Positions 1 to 10,861 of a stretch of 64,000 bases of DNA are shown piece by piece. This DNA comes from Crambe crambe (taxonomy: Eukaryota; Porifera; Demospongiae; Poecilosclerida; Crambeidae). Position 1 is the stretch's first letter. The number at the start of each line of letters is the position of its first letter. Under the pieces are notes generated by a model. The model made no database searches. It saw only the letters and a list, made by a program, of their open reading frames with translations, and was not told the DNA's origin. The stretch is from positions 6,958,582 to 7,022,581 of the forward strand of contig OZ004583.1 of NCBI GenBank assembly GCA_963924555.1. The letters run 5' to 3'. The position numbers and the translations under genes were made by a program.

Positions 1-1008
1 CCTTGAGGAGTGTTCACAAAACAGAAAATTGTGAAGGATCAGCAGTTGTAAATTGAATATTAGCCACCATTATAGCATATATTCAGCCCCCCTGTGTAGC
101 CTCGGCCCCAGGCACTCTTTTGCGACCTGTTTAAAAGAGAGCCTTGTATCAGTTGTTTACATTAGCCTTAGGCTTAATTCTGTATTATTCTTCATACACT
201 CTCCATAAATCATTGAACAAATAATCTGAGCACAAAACAATAAACCAGCCTATAAAGACAGTCATAAGTAGCTACTGCAGTAGCAAATGGTACAAAAAAA
301 CTGGACAATAAAGAAAAGGAGAAGGAATCTCACTCAGTAAACTTTCAGGTTATTGCCTGTATACTTCACGCATAGAAACCAGGCTCTATTTTCAATAGAG
401 CCTGGGGATGAGGTACCCCCCTGTGGTACTTTGTTTTTGATTAAAAAAAATTAGACACTTCAATATTGTGATGCCTTCATTTTATATAGGGATGGAAAAT
501 TGGATTCTTCATGATCCTTTGCCTATCAGTGTGCACATTCATCTTCATCCTGCCGATAGCACTCTTCATAAAATGTGATGTTATATCTATAGCTAGTGTC
601 TTAATGCAGTTACAGAAGATTCTGGCCATATGGGGGCCCAGTAAAGTCCTGATTATCAAAGTAGCCTCACTTTAGGAGTTCAAATCAGAGGGAGCTCATT
701 GCATACTTTAATATTGCTGACTGACACAATTTTATTTTTCAGATAAAAAGAAACTCAACCAAAAAAAGATCATTCAGTTGAACAGATTTGGAGAGGCTGT
801 TACATCCCACCATCCTTGTATGCAAAGCATAGGTTCATCTTTATCTCCAAGGCACGTGACTACGACTGAGTCTAAAACTGTGGAGTTACAAGAAAGGCAC
901 ATTTATAACACTCCTCGAATTATACATTATGAGAACAATATCAGCAAAAGAAAGCCCGAGTTGGCCATAGATAACATAGCACACTATAATCTGAAGCACA
1001 ATACATAG
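1..1008 (+). CDS. G0: 3' end of an Ig/FN3-family receptor (5' part outside window)
   Basis: Three exons are visible. Exon 1-47 is the end of the juxtamembrane ectodomain (HKTENCE, matching G1). Exon 490-574 encodes a transmembrane helix (GFFMILCLSVCTFIFILPIA). Exon 743-1008 encodes an 88-residue cytoplasmic tail ending in TAG. Splice sites are GT/AG and the phases (0, then 1) equal those of G1. The tail has tyrosines in HIYNTP, IHYENN (YxN, a Grb2-SH2-type context) and AHYNL, but no perfect ITIM. The ectodomain lies left of the window. By homology this is a type I single-pass receptor. The 442 bp intron 48-489 and the 168 bp intron 575-742 hold nothing else that I recognise. Confidence 0.7.
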
Positions 1009-1176
1009 TGAGCTAGCGCTACATACACACTGTCATCTGCACAATTTATTTTAATTTTTTGTAGAAAAAATACATTCGCGCGCGCTAATTCTAGACCCCA
1101 CCTAGTACCTACGGCCCAGCCAGGTGATGCATCGATGATCTGCAGTACAGTTAGTGCAATGCCAATAACTGATGGA

Positions 1177-4024
1177 ATGATGAGAAGTTCCAAGAGTTAT
1201 CATATAGTTAAGCTTATAGTCATGCTACTCTTCCTTGACTTGAAAGAAAAAATACAAGGTAAGGAGCTAGCTATATAGTTACATGCCATCCAGTGGTGAG
1301 CATGCGATTAGCTACTGCAGTATAAAAATGCTCTGTTTTGTATATTTTGCAGCTCGTCCTATTTTAGTCTTGAATACTATATCTTCTCATGGAATGGTTT
1401 GTCCTCAGGCAACTTTCAACTGTACTGCTATAGACTTGCCATCCACCACACTGAGGTGGTTCATCAATGATGACATCATTGCATCCTATCCATATGATCC
1501 CAGTCACCAATTCCCACGAGATATCCAGTCAATGTCGACCCATGGAGTGACAATTCGCATACTTCAAGCATCCTTCAGTGCTTCTAGCATGGACACTGCT
1601 AACTTTCACTCGACTCTGAGTGGTAATCTATCAGTGATCAGAGAGATGGGAGGACACAGCATTAGTTGTGGTAGTACAGGCACTAAAAGTAATGCTGTCA
1701 ACTTGGATTCAGTACATATTAGAGGTATAGGTATAATAGCTAGCTATATAACTTTCATGGAATCTGATAAAGTTCTTCCTAGCACTAGTGTAGCTAATTA
1801 GCAACCTACATTGGGCCACAAAATTGCATGCCAATGGATATCTCTCTCACGATATAACAGAGTTGTGCATTATCTATTATAGTTGTATTTCCCCACAGTC
1901 CCTCCCCCTGCACCTTCCATCTCCTGTTTCCTTTCTTTCGTCACTCGGAATTTAATAATATCCTTCTCATGGTCTCCTGGATTCACCTCCCGACATGATG
2001 TTCAGAGGTATCATGTTGAAGTGAGCCCGAATCCTTGTCCCCATCAAGATCCTGATTCCATCAGAGAATATAGCTGCTCTGGACTACTTTTAGGGATGAA
2101 TTATTCCTTCACAGTCAGTGCCTTCAACTGTGAGAACCAGGAGGGGATAAGGGATACATTCATCATCCAACCACGAGGTAAAGTCATGGATCTCCAGTAG
2201 CTAGTAAAAATATAATGTTTAACTTTTATCTCAGTGACTTCTTTACCGACATTTACCAACATCCGAACGAGTTTGTTATACCCTGACACTCCTTTAAACT
2301 TTTCACTCTCAGTTTATTGGGATCTCAGTCGGAAAGTGAGTTAGACCCATTGCGTGATTCACACAATAAATCATTACAAAAAGTAAATTAAATCCTTTTT
2401 TTTTTTTTTTCATAACAGCAACATCAGAATCCCAATATGATTGAGAGATGTGAGTATGTTATGCTCTATGATGTGATACTATTAGAAAGTGAAAGAAACA
2501 GTACAGTTTACTCCAAACAATTCTCTTCCACGTCAAGGAGCTGTAGTGATGGGGAATGTTTAGTTTCTCTTTCCTTGTCTACCTCCAGTGGACACTACTC
2601 ACTGATATTTCGTCCCAGTAATGAGTTTTATCAGTCTCTTACAACTGTTATTCCCACAACATCCATTGGTAAGCATTACTTCCTACAAAGCTTCTTAATT
2701 CATTGATAAGGTATACATTATAACACACAGCAGTAATTTATGATTGTTATCAAAAGAACAGACCAGTGATATTTCATTGACAGCTTATATATAGGGATTA
2801 GCTATACAGTATTATTGAGAACTGTAATCATTGGGAAATAATGATTGATTACGGATCGACAGCTAAAGCTTCTAGCTATAATCACATAACTTGGCTTATT
2901 TTGTCTGATATTATCTACAATTTGAAATTAGAGTACATACGTAGCTAGCTGTATATTATTGTCTTCATGCATGCATGCTCAATCATAGGTGGTTCAAGTC
3001 ATTATTACTTGACGTATTATTACCTAATGGAGAGGACAAGATGTATACCAATCGCCATATGTTCCAGTCCTATGGAACTAGATGGATGCACCATTCAGTA
3101 TGGAACTAATCCATTTTATAACATGTTGAGTCAACCCATTCAGGCCACCCTCAATTCCCCAAAAGTCTTGCCAGTAATGAAGGAGAATACGACATACTAT
3201 CATCATGTGACTTTAGTTGACAACTCCACTACAGTTACCGTGAAGAGCATTCACAAAACAGAAACTTGTGAAGAATCCACTACAGAAATAGCAGTAAAGT
3301 TTCATATTGCTTTTAGCTAGTGGTTATAATAATTATGAATAGCTACATCTACGTAGTAATGATTTGGTTTTTTTCATGAGATAGTCACAGGCTAACAGCA
3401 ATTTTTCTATCACATGCAGGGACGGTACAGAATTGGATTTTTTGTGAGCTGTGGTCTATTAGCATTTGTAATGCTCATATCTGTCGTATTGTTATCTCAG
3501 CTTATAAAACGTAATGGTGTGCTTTGAAAAATAGCTACTAGCTAAGAGAATACTTATGGGAATGATTATATTATATTTTAAAAAACAACAACAAAACATC
3601 AGACATCATTATTAGCATGAAATTTCCCAAAGCACAGTTCACTATAATGATAGCTGTTATAACTGCATGCTGAGGAAGGATTCTTTAAGTTTAATATAGT
3701 TTGTGATTCTTATTGTTGGGACTGTTTAGCTATAATCATTGCTTCCATCAAATAGACAAAAGGAAACAAAGAAGGATTCTTCGACCAAATATAACAAGGG
3801 GTTCCATCGTGCTAGAAAGACATTCTTATGAAGAAAATGTCAGGATAAGAAACACTGCTGCCACATCTTTACCAGTAAAACCTGTTGCCATAACAGAGCC
3901 GAAAAGAATGGAGCTGGAAGAGAAGAATATTTATGCTGAGATTGCTGATAATCCTGAAGTTGTGCGCTATGAAAACTCAAATTGTTGGGCAGTGCAAGAC
4001 AACGTATCCTACAAAGAATTATAA
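1177..4024 (+). CDS. G1: complete Ig/FN3 single-pass receptor with ITIM-like tail
   Basis: The eight-exon model is 1177-1258, 1353-1724, 1899-2177, 2235-2335, 2419-2668, 2989-3293, 3420-3510 and 3756-4024. Exon lengths sum to 583 codons in frame (582 aa). Domains: signal peptide 1-27; Ig-like 28-151 (FNCTA, LRWFIND, ISCGS give the C-W-C pattern); FN3 152-244; second FN3-like 245-361, split by a phase-0 intron; cysteine-bearing juxtamembrane domain 362-463; transmembrane helix about 468-488; cytoplasmic tail. Tail tyrosines are Y518 (YEEN), Y553 (NIYAEI), Y565 (RYENS, YxN) and Y579 (VSYKEL, which fits the ITIM consensus). The start at 1177 gives a hydrophobic leader, but a small upstream first exon as in A and B is possible. 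Its 3' end converges with A1, separated by 272 bp containing a (TTTG)n run. Ligand unknown. A truncated copy lies at 18916-19970. Confidence 0.8.
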
Positions 4025-4296
4025 TTAGCTAGAGTGTGATACATGTAGGCTCTACAATTCAAGTGCTGTGATTTTGTTGACTGTTTTGTTGACTGTTTTG
4101 TTATTATTATAACATTTCTTCTTATTTAGCTTTTAAAATTCATTTGTTTGTTTATTTGTTTGTTTGTTTGTTTGTTTTTCAAAAAAGGAATCAGCCTAGC
4201 TTAATATTGAAATTTAAGATTCAAAAAAAATTTTCAGCAAACATTAGTAGCTAATTTTTGTCATGGCTAATAGCTAGCTGTTATCTTATTCTATTC

Positions 4297-7200
4297 CTAC
4301 TTTGTGAAAACAGGAATCGCATAATTTTCCTCTGATTGAGCAGTAACCTTTTTGGTTTCACTGTGTTCATCAGGTATGCATCTGTGACTGGAAATAACAT
4401 GCTGTCTTCTCTTGGCTTGCAACACAATGTTCTGATAGTTGGTATGATTTTCATGAGAATTTTTCTAGGGAAAGATAAAAAGTGTGTAAGCATATAATGG
4501 CTCCATGGCTATGATGCATTCATGTGTAGACTATTGAATAGTTAGTATAATAACTAACTACCACTGTAGCCTGAAACCTGTAGGAAACCTGATATAGGAT
4601 ACACAAGGGCATGGCAAATTTCCTTATTTCCCATTCAAAATTAATGCCATGTCCTTGTGTATCTTACACTGTTTACTACAAAAAAAACACAACAACATTG
4701 TGTTTCCTTCAGAAAACACAAGGAAGTGTACATAATTATAGTGACTCGAGTGCGGCACAGTCTTATTTTAATGTTTAGCTATCTACAAATTCGAGCTAGT
4801 GTAAACCAGCAACTAAACAACTGAAAAATAATGGTGATGAATATAAGTTTAAAATGATTACTGTGCACATGCAGGAAATACAAATAACCCAACAAACAAG
4901 ATGACATAACCATACAAATACAAATCATGCATTACATAAACCTGCACATACCTCGTGGTCTATATCGGCATAGACTAAATCTTGATCCAAGTTTTCCCCT
5001 TTATCCTTCACTTCTTCCAGTTCAGTGCTCTCAGAGTTTTTGTACCCTTGTAACTGTGACTAAAGTATAACGTGCATGATTTGAAAATATTATATTGGGA
5101 TAGCTTAGCTACTCTGCATTTCCTCACTTGATAGCTATGGCTGTGATTGATATGCATTATACACTCTGCCTACGTATACTAATTAAGGTGATATGCAACA
5201 TTTGAGACAGTGAGCAAGCAAGCAAGTATTCTTTAGTGCTTTAACTCGATTTTGCTGTTGAGTTCATATGTAACAAAGCACTTAGATAAGCCTAGAGCCT
5301 CTACAACTACAACTGTAGCAATGTGCAGCATAATTTTGACAGTGTGAGCAAGTGAGCAATTAAAGTAGTTGATAAGCTCAAGTACTTGATATTCCTGTCA
5401 GAGACAAAATTCATGTTAGTGCCTGGTGGTTTCAACGAGGAAGCTCCATACATAGAAAACTGTAAATATAGGCACTTAAATAAGCCAAGCACCTAGCTAC
5501 AATCCACTTTGCCCCTCTATGACAAAAGGCTGTAGATAACAATATGTGCATTATGCATGTGCAGCACTAAGGACACATACATACCGTACATACGCCTGGG
5601 GCATTTTGGAGTGTAGACATAAATATATTTACAATTCAATGAGTCGTGACCTGAGAGTCAGCTCGCTTGCTCGCTGAACTACATCTTGTGGTTATCATGA
5701 ACCTCTCACAAGTATAACAGCTATACTCTATGCATAACTATAGATTGGAGGCTCAAATTAAGGATTATAGCCACTTTCCACCTTGTAGATGTACTTACAT
5801 GGCATTTATTTTGTCTGTTTTTCTTATGTTTCTTTGAAGAGCAAGCAAAAGCTTTCGCCTTTATGGCCTCTGCAATAGGAAGAACATTCGGCTCATCTCT
5901 CCAATCTGATTGTGTAACTAATCAGCCACTACATATACATACCTAGTTTCAAAAACTCCTCATAGCAGGGGTCACACACCTCTCTCTTACTATTCAAGTA
6001 TGGAAGATAAACTTCGTTTGTGGAACACAGCCTGCAGACTGCCTGCAAAGTTGAGCAACTATTCAACAATGAAAGTGTATAATTATGTGTAAAATTCATT
6101 AATTTTAAATCCAATGAAGATATTTCCCCATTTACGTATCTGTCAGCTATGTACGTATTATATGTTACCAGTAGCATCAGTTCTCACCTTTCCACATGCA
6201 CTGCAGTGCTGACCTCCTGCCAAGAAGATGTTTTCCGATTCACAAATTTGACAATTGTACACGTCTGACATAAAGGTTGGCTTCACACTTCCAAACTCAT
6301 ATCCAGCATCAAGAGTTTGCTGATTGAATAACAAAAATAATTCCACAGAGGAATAACCCATTCATATCATACAAATGATTGATACATAAACGGTACAATA
6401 GCTGCTTCTTTCTTTTATCTCTTGAGATTTCATTCAGAATCTCTTGCTAATTGACAAGTACCTTATTAACAGAATTGTCACATGGTACACATCACATGGT
6501 AATCAAGTACCTTATCAGCAGAGTTGTCACATGGTACACATTGGAAACAATCGAGTCTTGAATACTTTTTCAGGTACACAAAGATGAACGCTGTTGGGAT
6601 GATGGCAAGTGTGAGGGATGTGGATGACAGGGCAAATGCTGAAGTAACTAGAAATTCTCTACTGGATTGCCAGTTCAAATCACATGTATCTGCAGAGGAG
6701 GAGTGACAGTGATAATCAATGTAGTTTGGTATTGAAATGAGGTTGAATAACTATGTACATAGGTCCATCCCAGGCCCAGGCCCATACTTACTTTTTTGTC
6801 TTGCAATATGGACACCAACTACAATCCAAAGAGAGGAGGACACTATGATTGCACAGAGAGCTACTATGAAGAAGATGAATGATAATGTCCGATAAGTTCT
6901 TGATGCTAATACTGGAAGACGAGTATAAAATCAAATATCTTGATCCAAGATCGTAATTATTATTACCTGTGAATTCATGATGCTTCTTGATGTAGAATGC
7001 CATCGTTAACCCACTGTTTATGATGGCAAGGAGCAAGAAAACCAGACCCATAATTAGAAATCTTCCATTGGAGTCAGTGAGACGAAGAGCAACTGCAAGA
7101 AAAATATATAAGGTTGTTATAACTATGTCCTAACTTTAGCATTGCAACATTGCATTAATACATAAGTTCTAGGATTATCCTATAGGGTCGTAAGGTCATG

Positions 7201-10200
7201 CAGCTAAAAGTACGTGTAGCCTTGGGAGAGTAGCTAATTAAATGGTGTATGTGCAGCAAGCACAAAAATACGTAGCCACGTAGTGTGACCTACATATGTT
7301 GCTAATAATTATTATGGTGATCTCTTGCCATACGTATAGCTAACAGCTAGTACGTAGAACACGGTGCATTTGGTTTTCATACATAACATGCATGGAATGG
7401 TCATTAGTGTCTGTACATTTTCCAGTTGTAAAACTCGTCCTTAGCTGGTATAAAGTGGAATTCACCATCAGTCCAGTCTGGAAGTAGTACTGAGTCTCTT
7501 CATCCATTAAGGGTAACAAGGAGGGTGAATTCAGTGATCCATTCAAGATGTCATCAAAATTCTGGTAGGAGGGGTCACGGCCATATTTAATATAGCAGAT
7601 TTCTTCATCGTCCAGGAGGGATGAGCAGAGAAATGTAGTGAAACAGTCTCCAAATGTCAGATTATTATCAAGCACTGTTGGCTGAAGAAAGTGATCTGCA
7701 ATGGAAATAGTAATCAAGTAGCTACATACAGTACAATCATCCCTAAGTAGAGTAGCCTAGCTCTATAAGTTATAGAGTGTATCCATGGGGAATTGGGGGT
7801 TATGCATGGGCATGATCGAGGCTATTGATCTAGTGATGAGATAACCTGATACTAACTACTCTCATGGCCATACACAAGTGCATCACTATAGCTACATAGC
7901 TAGCTAATCATGTCAAGAATGCATGCATCCTCATGATAATTTTAGCCGGGAGCTGCATGCATTGCTTTAGATATGTACTAGTATAATTGTTATAATCTTT
8001 CACCAATATCAATGGATTAGGAGGCAGTATCATTGCCAATGGATTAAGTGGCAGCTGCATTGCATTAAGACATACAGTACATAGCTAGCTAATCTTTTAC
8101 CAATATCGATGGATTGGGTGGCATTAGACTCCCCTAAGGCATTGGCAGCACTTATGCTGACACGATAGCTTTGGATTAAAGAAGAGAAGGAGAAGAAGGA
8201 TGTAGAACAGAGTCCACTTGTGCAGTTGGTGCTGTCAGAACTGATCGTCCTTTGCTCTACTGTTTCATTGGAGTCGCCCTCCAGGACAACCGTGAAGTTG
8301 AGGAATCCTTCAAATGAACACTTCTCAGAAATAGACAGCGGCTAAGAGGAAAATCAGTACAATAGAGAACTATAGAGAATAGCCATTAATTGTGTTCACT
8401 TGGAGTAATATTATTGGGACATGTATACACTACTTTACTTTTCTACTGATATGAATAAAGCCTTATTAAAAAATTAACGCTTTGAAATTAAGGGAGCTAC
8501 GTAGCTATGTACGTAGTTAAGACCCAAGTGAACATTAAGTAGACTTTATTATACGTAGATTGGATACCGCTGCTCTCCATTCCACTTTCAGCTGATTCAG
8601 CTCTGACTCTTCTCCATAAACAGGAAAAACCACAATCTTAATAGCTGCATTAAGAAGTCAGAGAGTATAGCTTCAAAGCTTTATAACATGCAGAGTCTGA
8701 GCTTTAGCAACCTTGTGGGTGGACAGTGAAAGTATCTTTGGTTCCTTCTTGATTTCCACAGTTGATGGCACTGATGGTGAAGGAGTAGTACGTTCCCAAG
8801 ACCAGTCCAGAGTAGTTATAATCCTCACTGGGTCTCACTAGCTGATCACTGGGACATGAGGAAGTGGTGGAGTTTATTACTACATGATATGTAGTAATAT
8901 TGTGATTCAAGGAAAAGGAAGGGGACCACTTCAATAACACTCCAGGATCATCAGGGGGAAGAAAGAGAGAACAGTTGAAAGCAGGTGAAGGGGAAGGATC
9001 TATACACATTTTAAAATTATAATGCTGTTATCTAATAGCTATAGCTATAGCTAATATACCTTTGAAATTGAAATTAAGTTCAATGGTATTACTTTTGGTG
9101 CCTGCGCTCCCACATGTGACATTTTCCCCTCCTAATTCTCTGACTGCAGAAAGATTAGTTGTTAAAGTTGATTGAAAATTTCCTCTATCATGATTATTAT
9201 CATTGTAGGAGGCCTCCACTATCTGAATCATCACCACATCTCTCCAGGGGGATGACATAGTGGTTATGGTATGATCCTTAGGAAACTGATGGTTTGAGTC
9301 ATATGGATAAGAAGCTATTATGTCATCATTGATGAACCATCTCAGTGTTGTGGATGGTATGTCCACAGCAGTGCAGTTAAATGTTACTTGAGGACAAACT
9401 CCGGCCAATAAAGTGACATTTGACATCAACTTAGGAGAAGCTGGGGGAAAATGATGTATAGATACTGATAGAGCTGCACACTGATATGGAGTGTGTACTT
9501 ACCTCTAACAAGTTTTGAAATCAGCATCGTCATTCCTAAAATCACTATGGAGAAGGACCTCTTTTGAAGGAATAAATAACATGATAACTAAAAAGATAAC
9601 TATCTTTGCAATATAGTAAACTAATAAGTTGTGAAAGTATGAAGCTAAGAGACTTTTAATTGATTATGAAATAAACTTTGGGAATCCAGTAGGCAATAAT
9701 ATCTACATAGAGAATCATTATATCAAAGTAAATACTTTTAGCTAATTACTGGTGTAATGAACTTTGGGATTTCAGAATCTGCTTTGATCCATCAATGATT
9801 CATGATTACATAGAGAATCATTGTATGATGTGTAAGGTAAAGCGGGGCTATTTCGAACGGCGGGTAATTCCGTATTGTTCAAATATTTCTGAAACTACTC
9901 GGGCTTCTGAGCTCAATGTTGGAGGATATAATTTACCATAATAGTAGAATATACCTTTCAAAATAGAGCTCATAAGCTCGAGGAGTTTTGAAAATATTTG
10001 ACCCTACGGAATAGCCCCACCGTTCGAAATAGCCCCGCTTTACCTTACCAACATGTCAAGGCCATCCAAGTGAATAGTATAAGCTATAAATAATGTTGAG
10101 GAATTGGGTTCTGATTCATGATAATAACCAGTGTCTAGCTACATAGCTAGCTATATACATAGCTAGTAGTAATCAAAGAGCTACTGGCCAATAGACACAT

Positions 10201-10357
10201 AGCTCTTAATCTGCCATACCTCCTGACCTGGAACACTCCTATAATTATTAACAACTACGTATCAGCTAATCCTCTGTAATCATCAATAATTTATACATCT
10301 CGCTATTATTTTCATGAAAGTGTTTATACCTACACAACTTACTTTATTCAGTAGCAT
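4297..10357 (-). CDS. A1: Ig/FN3 receptor with three TM helices, FYVE-type finger and ITIM-like tail
   Basis: Fifteen-exon model, 5' to 3' on minus: 10343-10357 (MLLNK), 9503-9560, 9060-9440 (Ig), 8712-8999 (FN3), 8568-8644 and 8101-8341 (second FN3), 7417-7695 (juxtamembrane), 6967-7092 (TM1), 6792-6905 (TM2), 6511-6689 (TM3), 6188-6319 and 5943-6042 (zinc finger), 5799-5917, 4952-5059, 4297-4464. The lengths sum to 795 codons (794 aa) and every junction keeps phase. TM1 and TM3 end in IKK and LKK, so the N-out/C-in topology puts the zinc finger in the cytosol. The tail holds GYKNS, LVYADI (an ITIM match) and NYAIPV. The intron 5918-5942 would be only 25 nt. In intron 1 a TA-flanked MITE (9835-10045) is absent from A2. 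Roles in adhesion or recognition are inferred, not shown. Confidence 0.8.
4465..5798 (-). other. Large introns of A1 with dispersed repeats
   Basis: Intron 4465-4951 contains a small hairpin (4598-4663) that is also present in A2 at 20604-20664. Intron 5060-5798 contains, between about 5200 and 5690, sequence that recurs in reverse orientation in the element at 31916-32499, including runs of GAGCAAGCAAGC and GCTCGCTTGCTCGC. No coding exon other than 4952-5059 was recognised here. Confidence 0.5.
4598..4663. repeat. Short hairpin repeat, also at 20604-20664
   Basis: Inverted arms begin GATACACAAGG and end CCTTGTGTATC, with ATGGC/GCCAT extending the stem. It is conserved in both copies of the tandem duplication, so it pre-dates it. 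It sits in the last intron of A1 (and A2). Confidence 0.6.
5943..6319 (-). other. FYVE-type zinc finger exons of A1
   Basis: Two exons (6188-6319 and 5943-6042) encode four Cys pairs: CQIC, HCSACG, CRLC and CDPC. Spacing is CX2C-X12-CX2C-X4-CX2C-X16-CX2C, which is the FYVE arrangement, and the last pair lies in REVCDPCYEE, like the conserved FYVE C-terminus. The PI3P-binding basic patch R(R/K)HHCR is replaced by GGQHCSACG, and the N-terminal WxxD motif is not evident. Zinc binding is therefore likely but PI3P binding is doubtful. The finger follows the third TM helix after a Cys-containing linker (CFQCVPC). Confidence 0.75.
9835..10045. mobile_element. TA-flanked MITE (211 bp) in A1 intron 1
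   Basis: Terminal inverted repeats of about 26 bp start AGGTAAAGCGGGGCTATTTC, and the right end is the complementary sequence. TA dinucleotides flank both sides (9833-9834 and 10046-10047). The paralogous intron of A2 (near 25525) lacks it and shows an apparently intact site. TA duplication plus simple TIRs fits a Tc1/mariner-type non-autonomous element. It inserted after the tandem duplication, or was lost from copy 2. Confidence 0.8.
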
Positions 10358-10861
10358 TATTGTGTCTCGTAAGTAGCTCCTGCTGCCAGTTCAGAGCCGC
10401 ATGTATGCCTGCAGTCTAAACCACACCCACAGGATAGCAGTCTGGTGAACCATCCCCGGCCACTTCATCAATGCAGCGGAAGTGGCCGGAGATGGTTCAC
10501 CAGACTACTACCTTTGAGTCAGTAGCTTGTGGACAACTGCCCATAGATAGTGAGGCAAAATACATAGGCCAAAACAATTTTTACTGTCATATTGAAAAAG
10601 AAACTTGATCAACTAGAACTGTTTTGCTTAGGAGAATTAAAATGTTAGTGACCATTCAATACCTAAATAACTAGCTAAGCTTGTAGTTCAGTGGAATCAG
10701 TGCATGTATGGATCTGCACTTAGATATTGATTATATAAAAAAAAAACAACTGTTAAACATTCAGTTAGTAGCTAGCTATATACAGTTACAAGAATAACGT
10801 TATACAATGCTAACTCAACTAGCTAAAAAAAAATGTTTATGCCAGAAGTCTAATGTGTTTC
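10358..10861. other. Spacer between A1 and B1 with a hairpin repeat
   Basis: Holds no exon. It contains a GC-rich inverted repeat, 10439-10466 paired with 10479-10506 (AGTCTGGTGAACCATCCCCG and its complement with minor mismatches). Related copies lie near 25925-25985 and 26725-26805. The sequence around it is about the only GC-rich stretch in the spacer. It is also the 5' flank of A1, so promoter elements may lie here, but none is recognisable. Confidence 0.5.

Noticed and set aside
9503-9560. Apparent loss of the start codon in A1 (ATA where A2 has ATG in the leader exon)
   Set aside because: An upstream micro-exon (10343-10357, and 25836-25850 in A2) supplies the Met in frame, so the ATG in A2 is an internal residue and A1 is not damaged.
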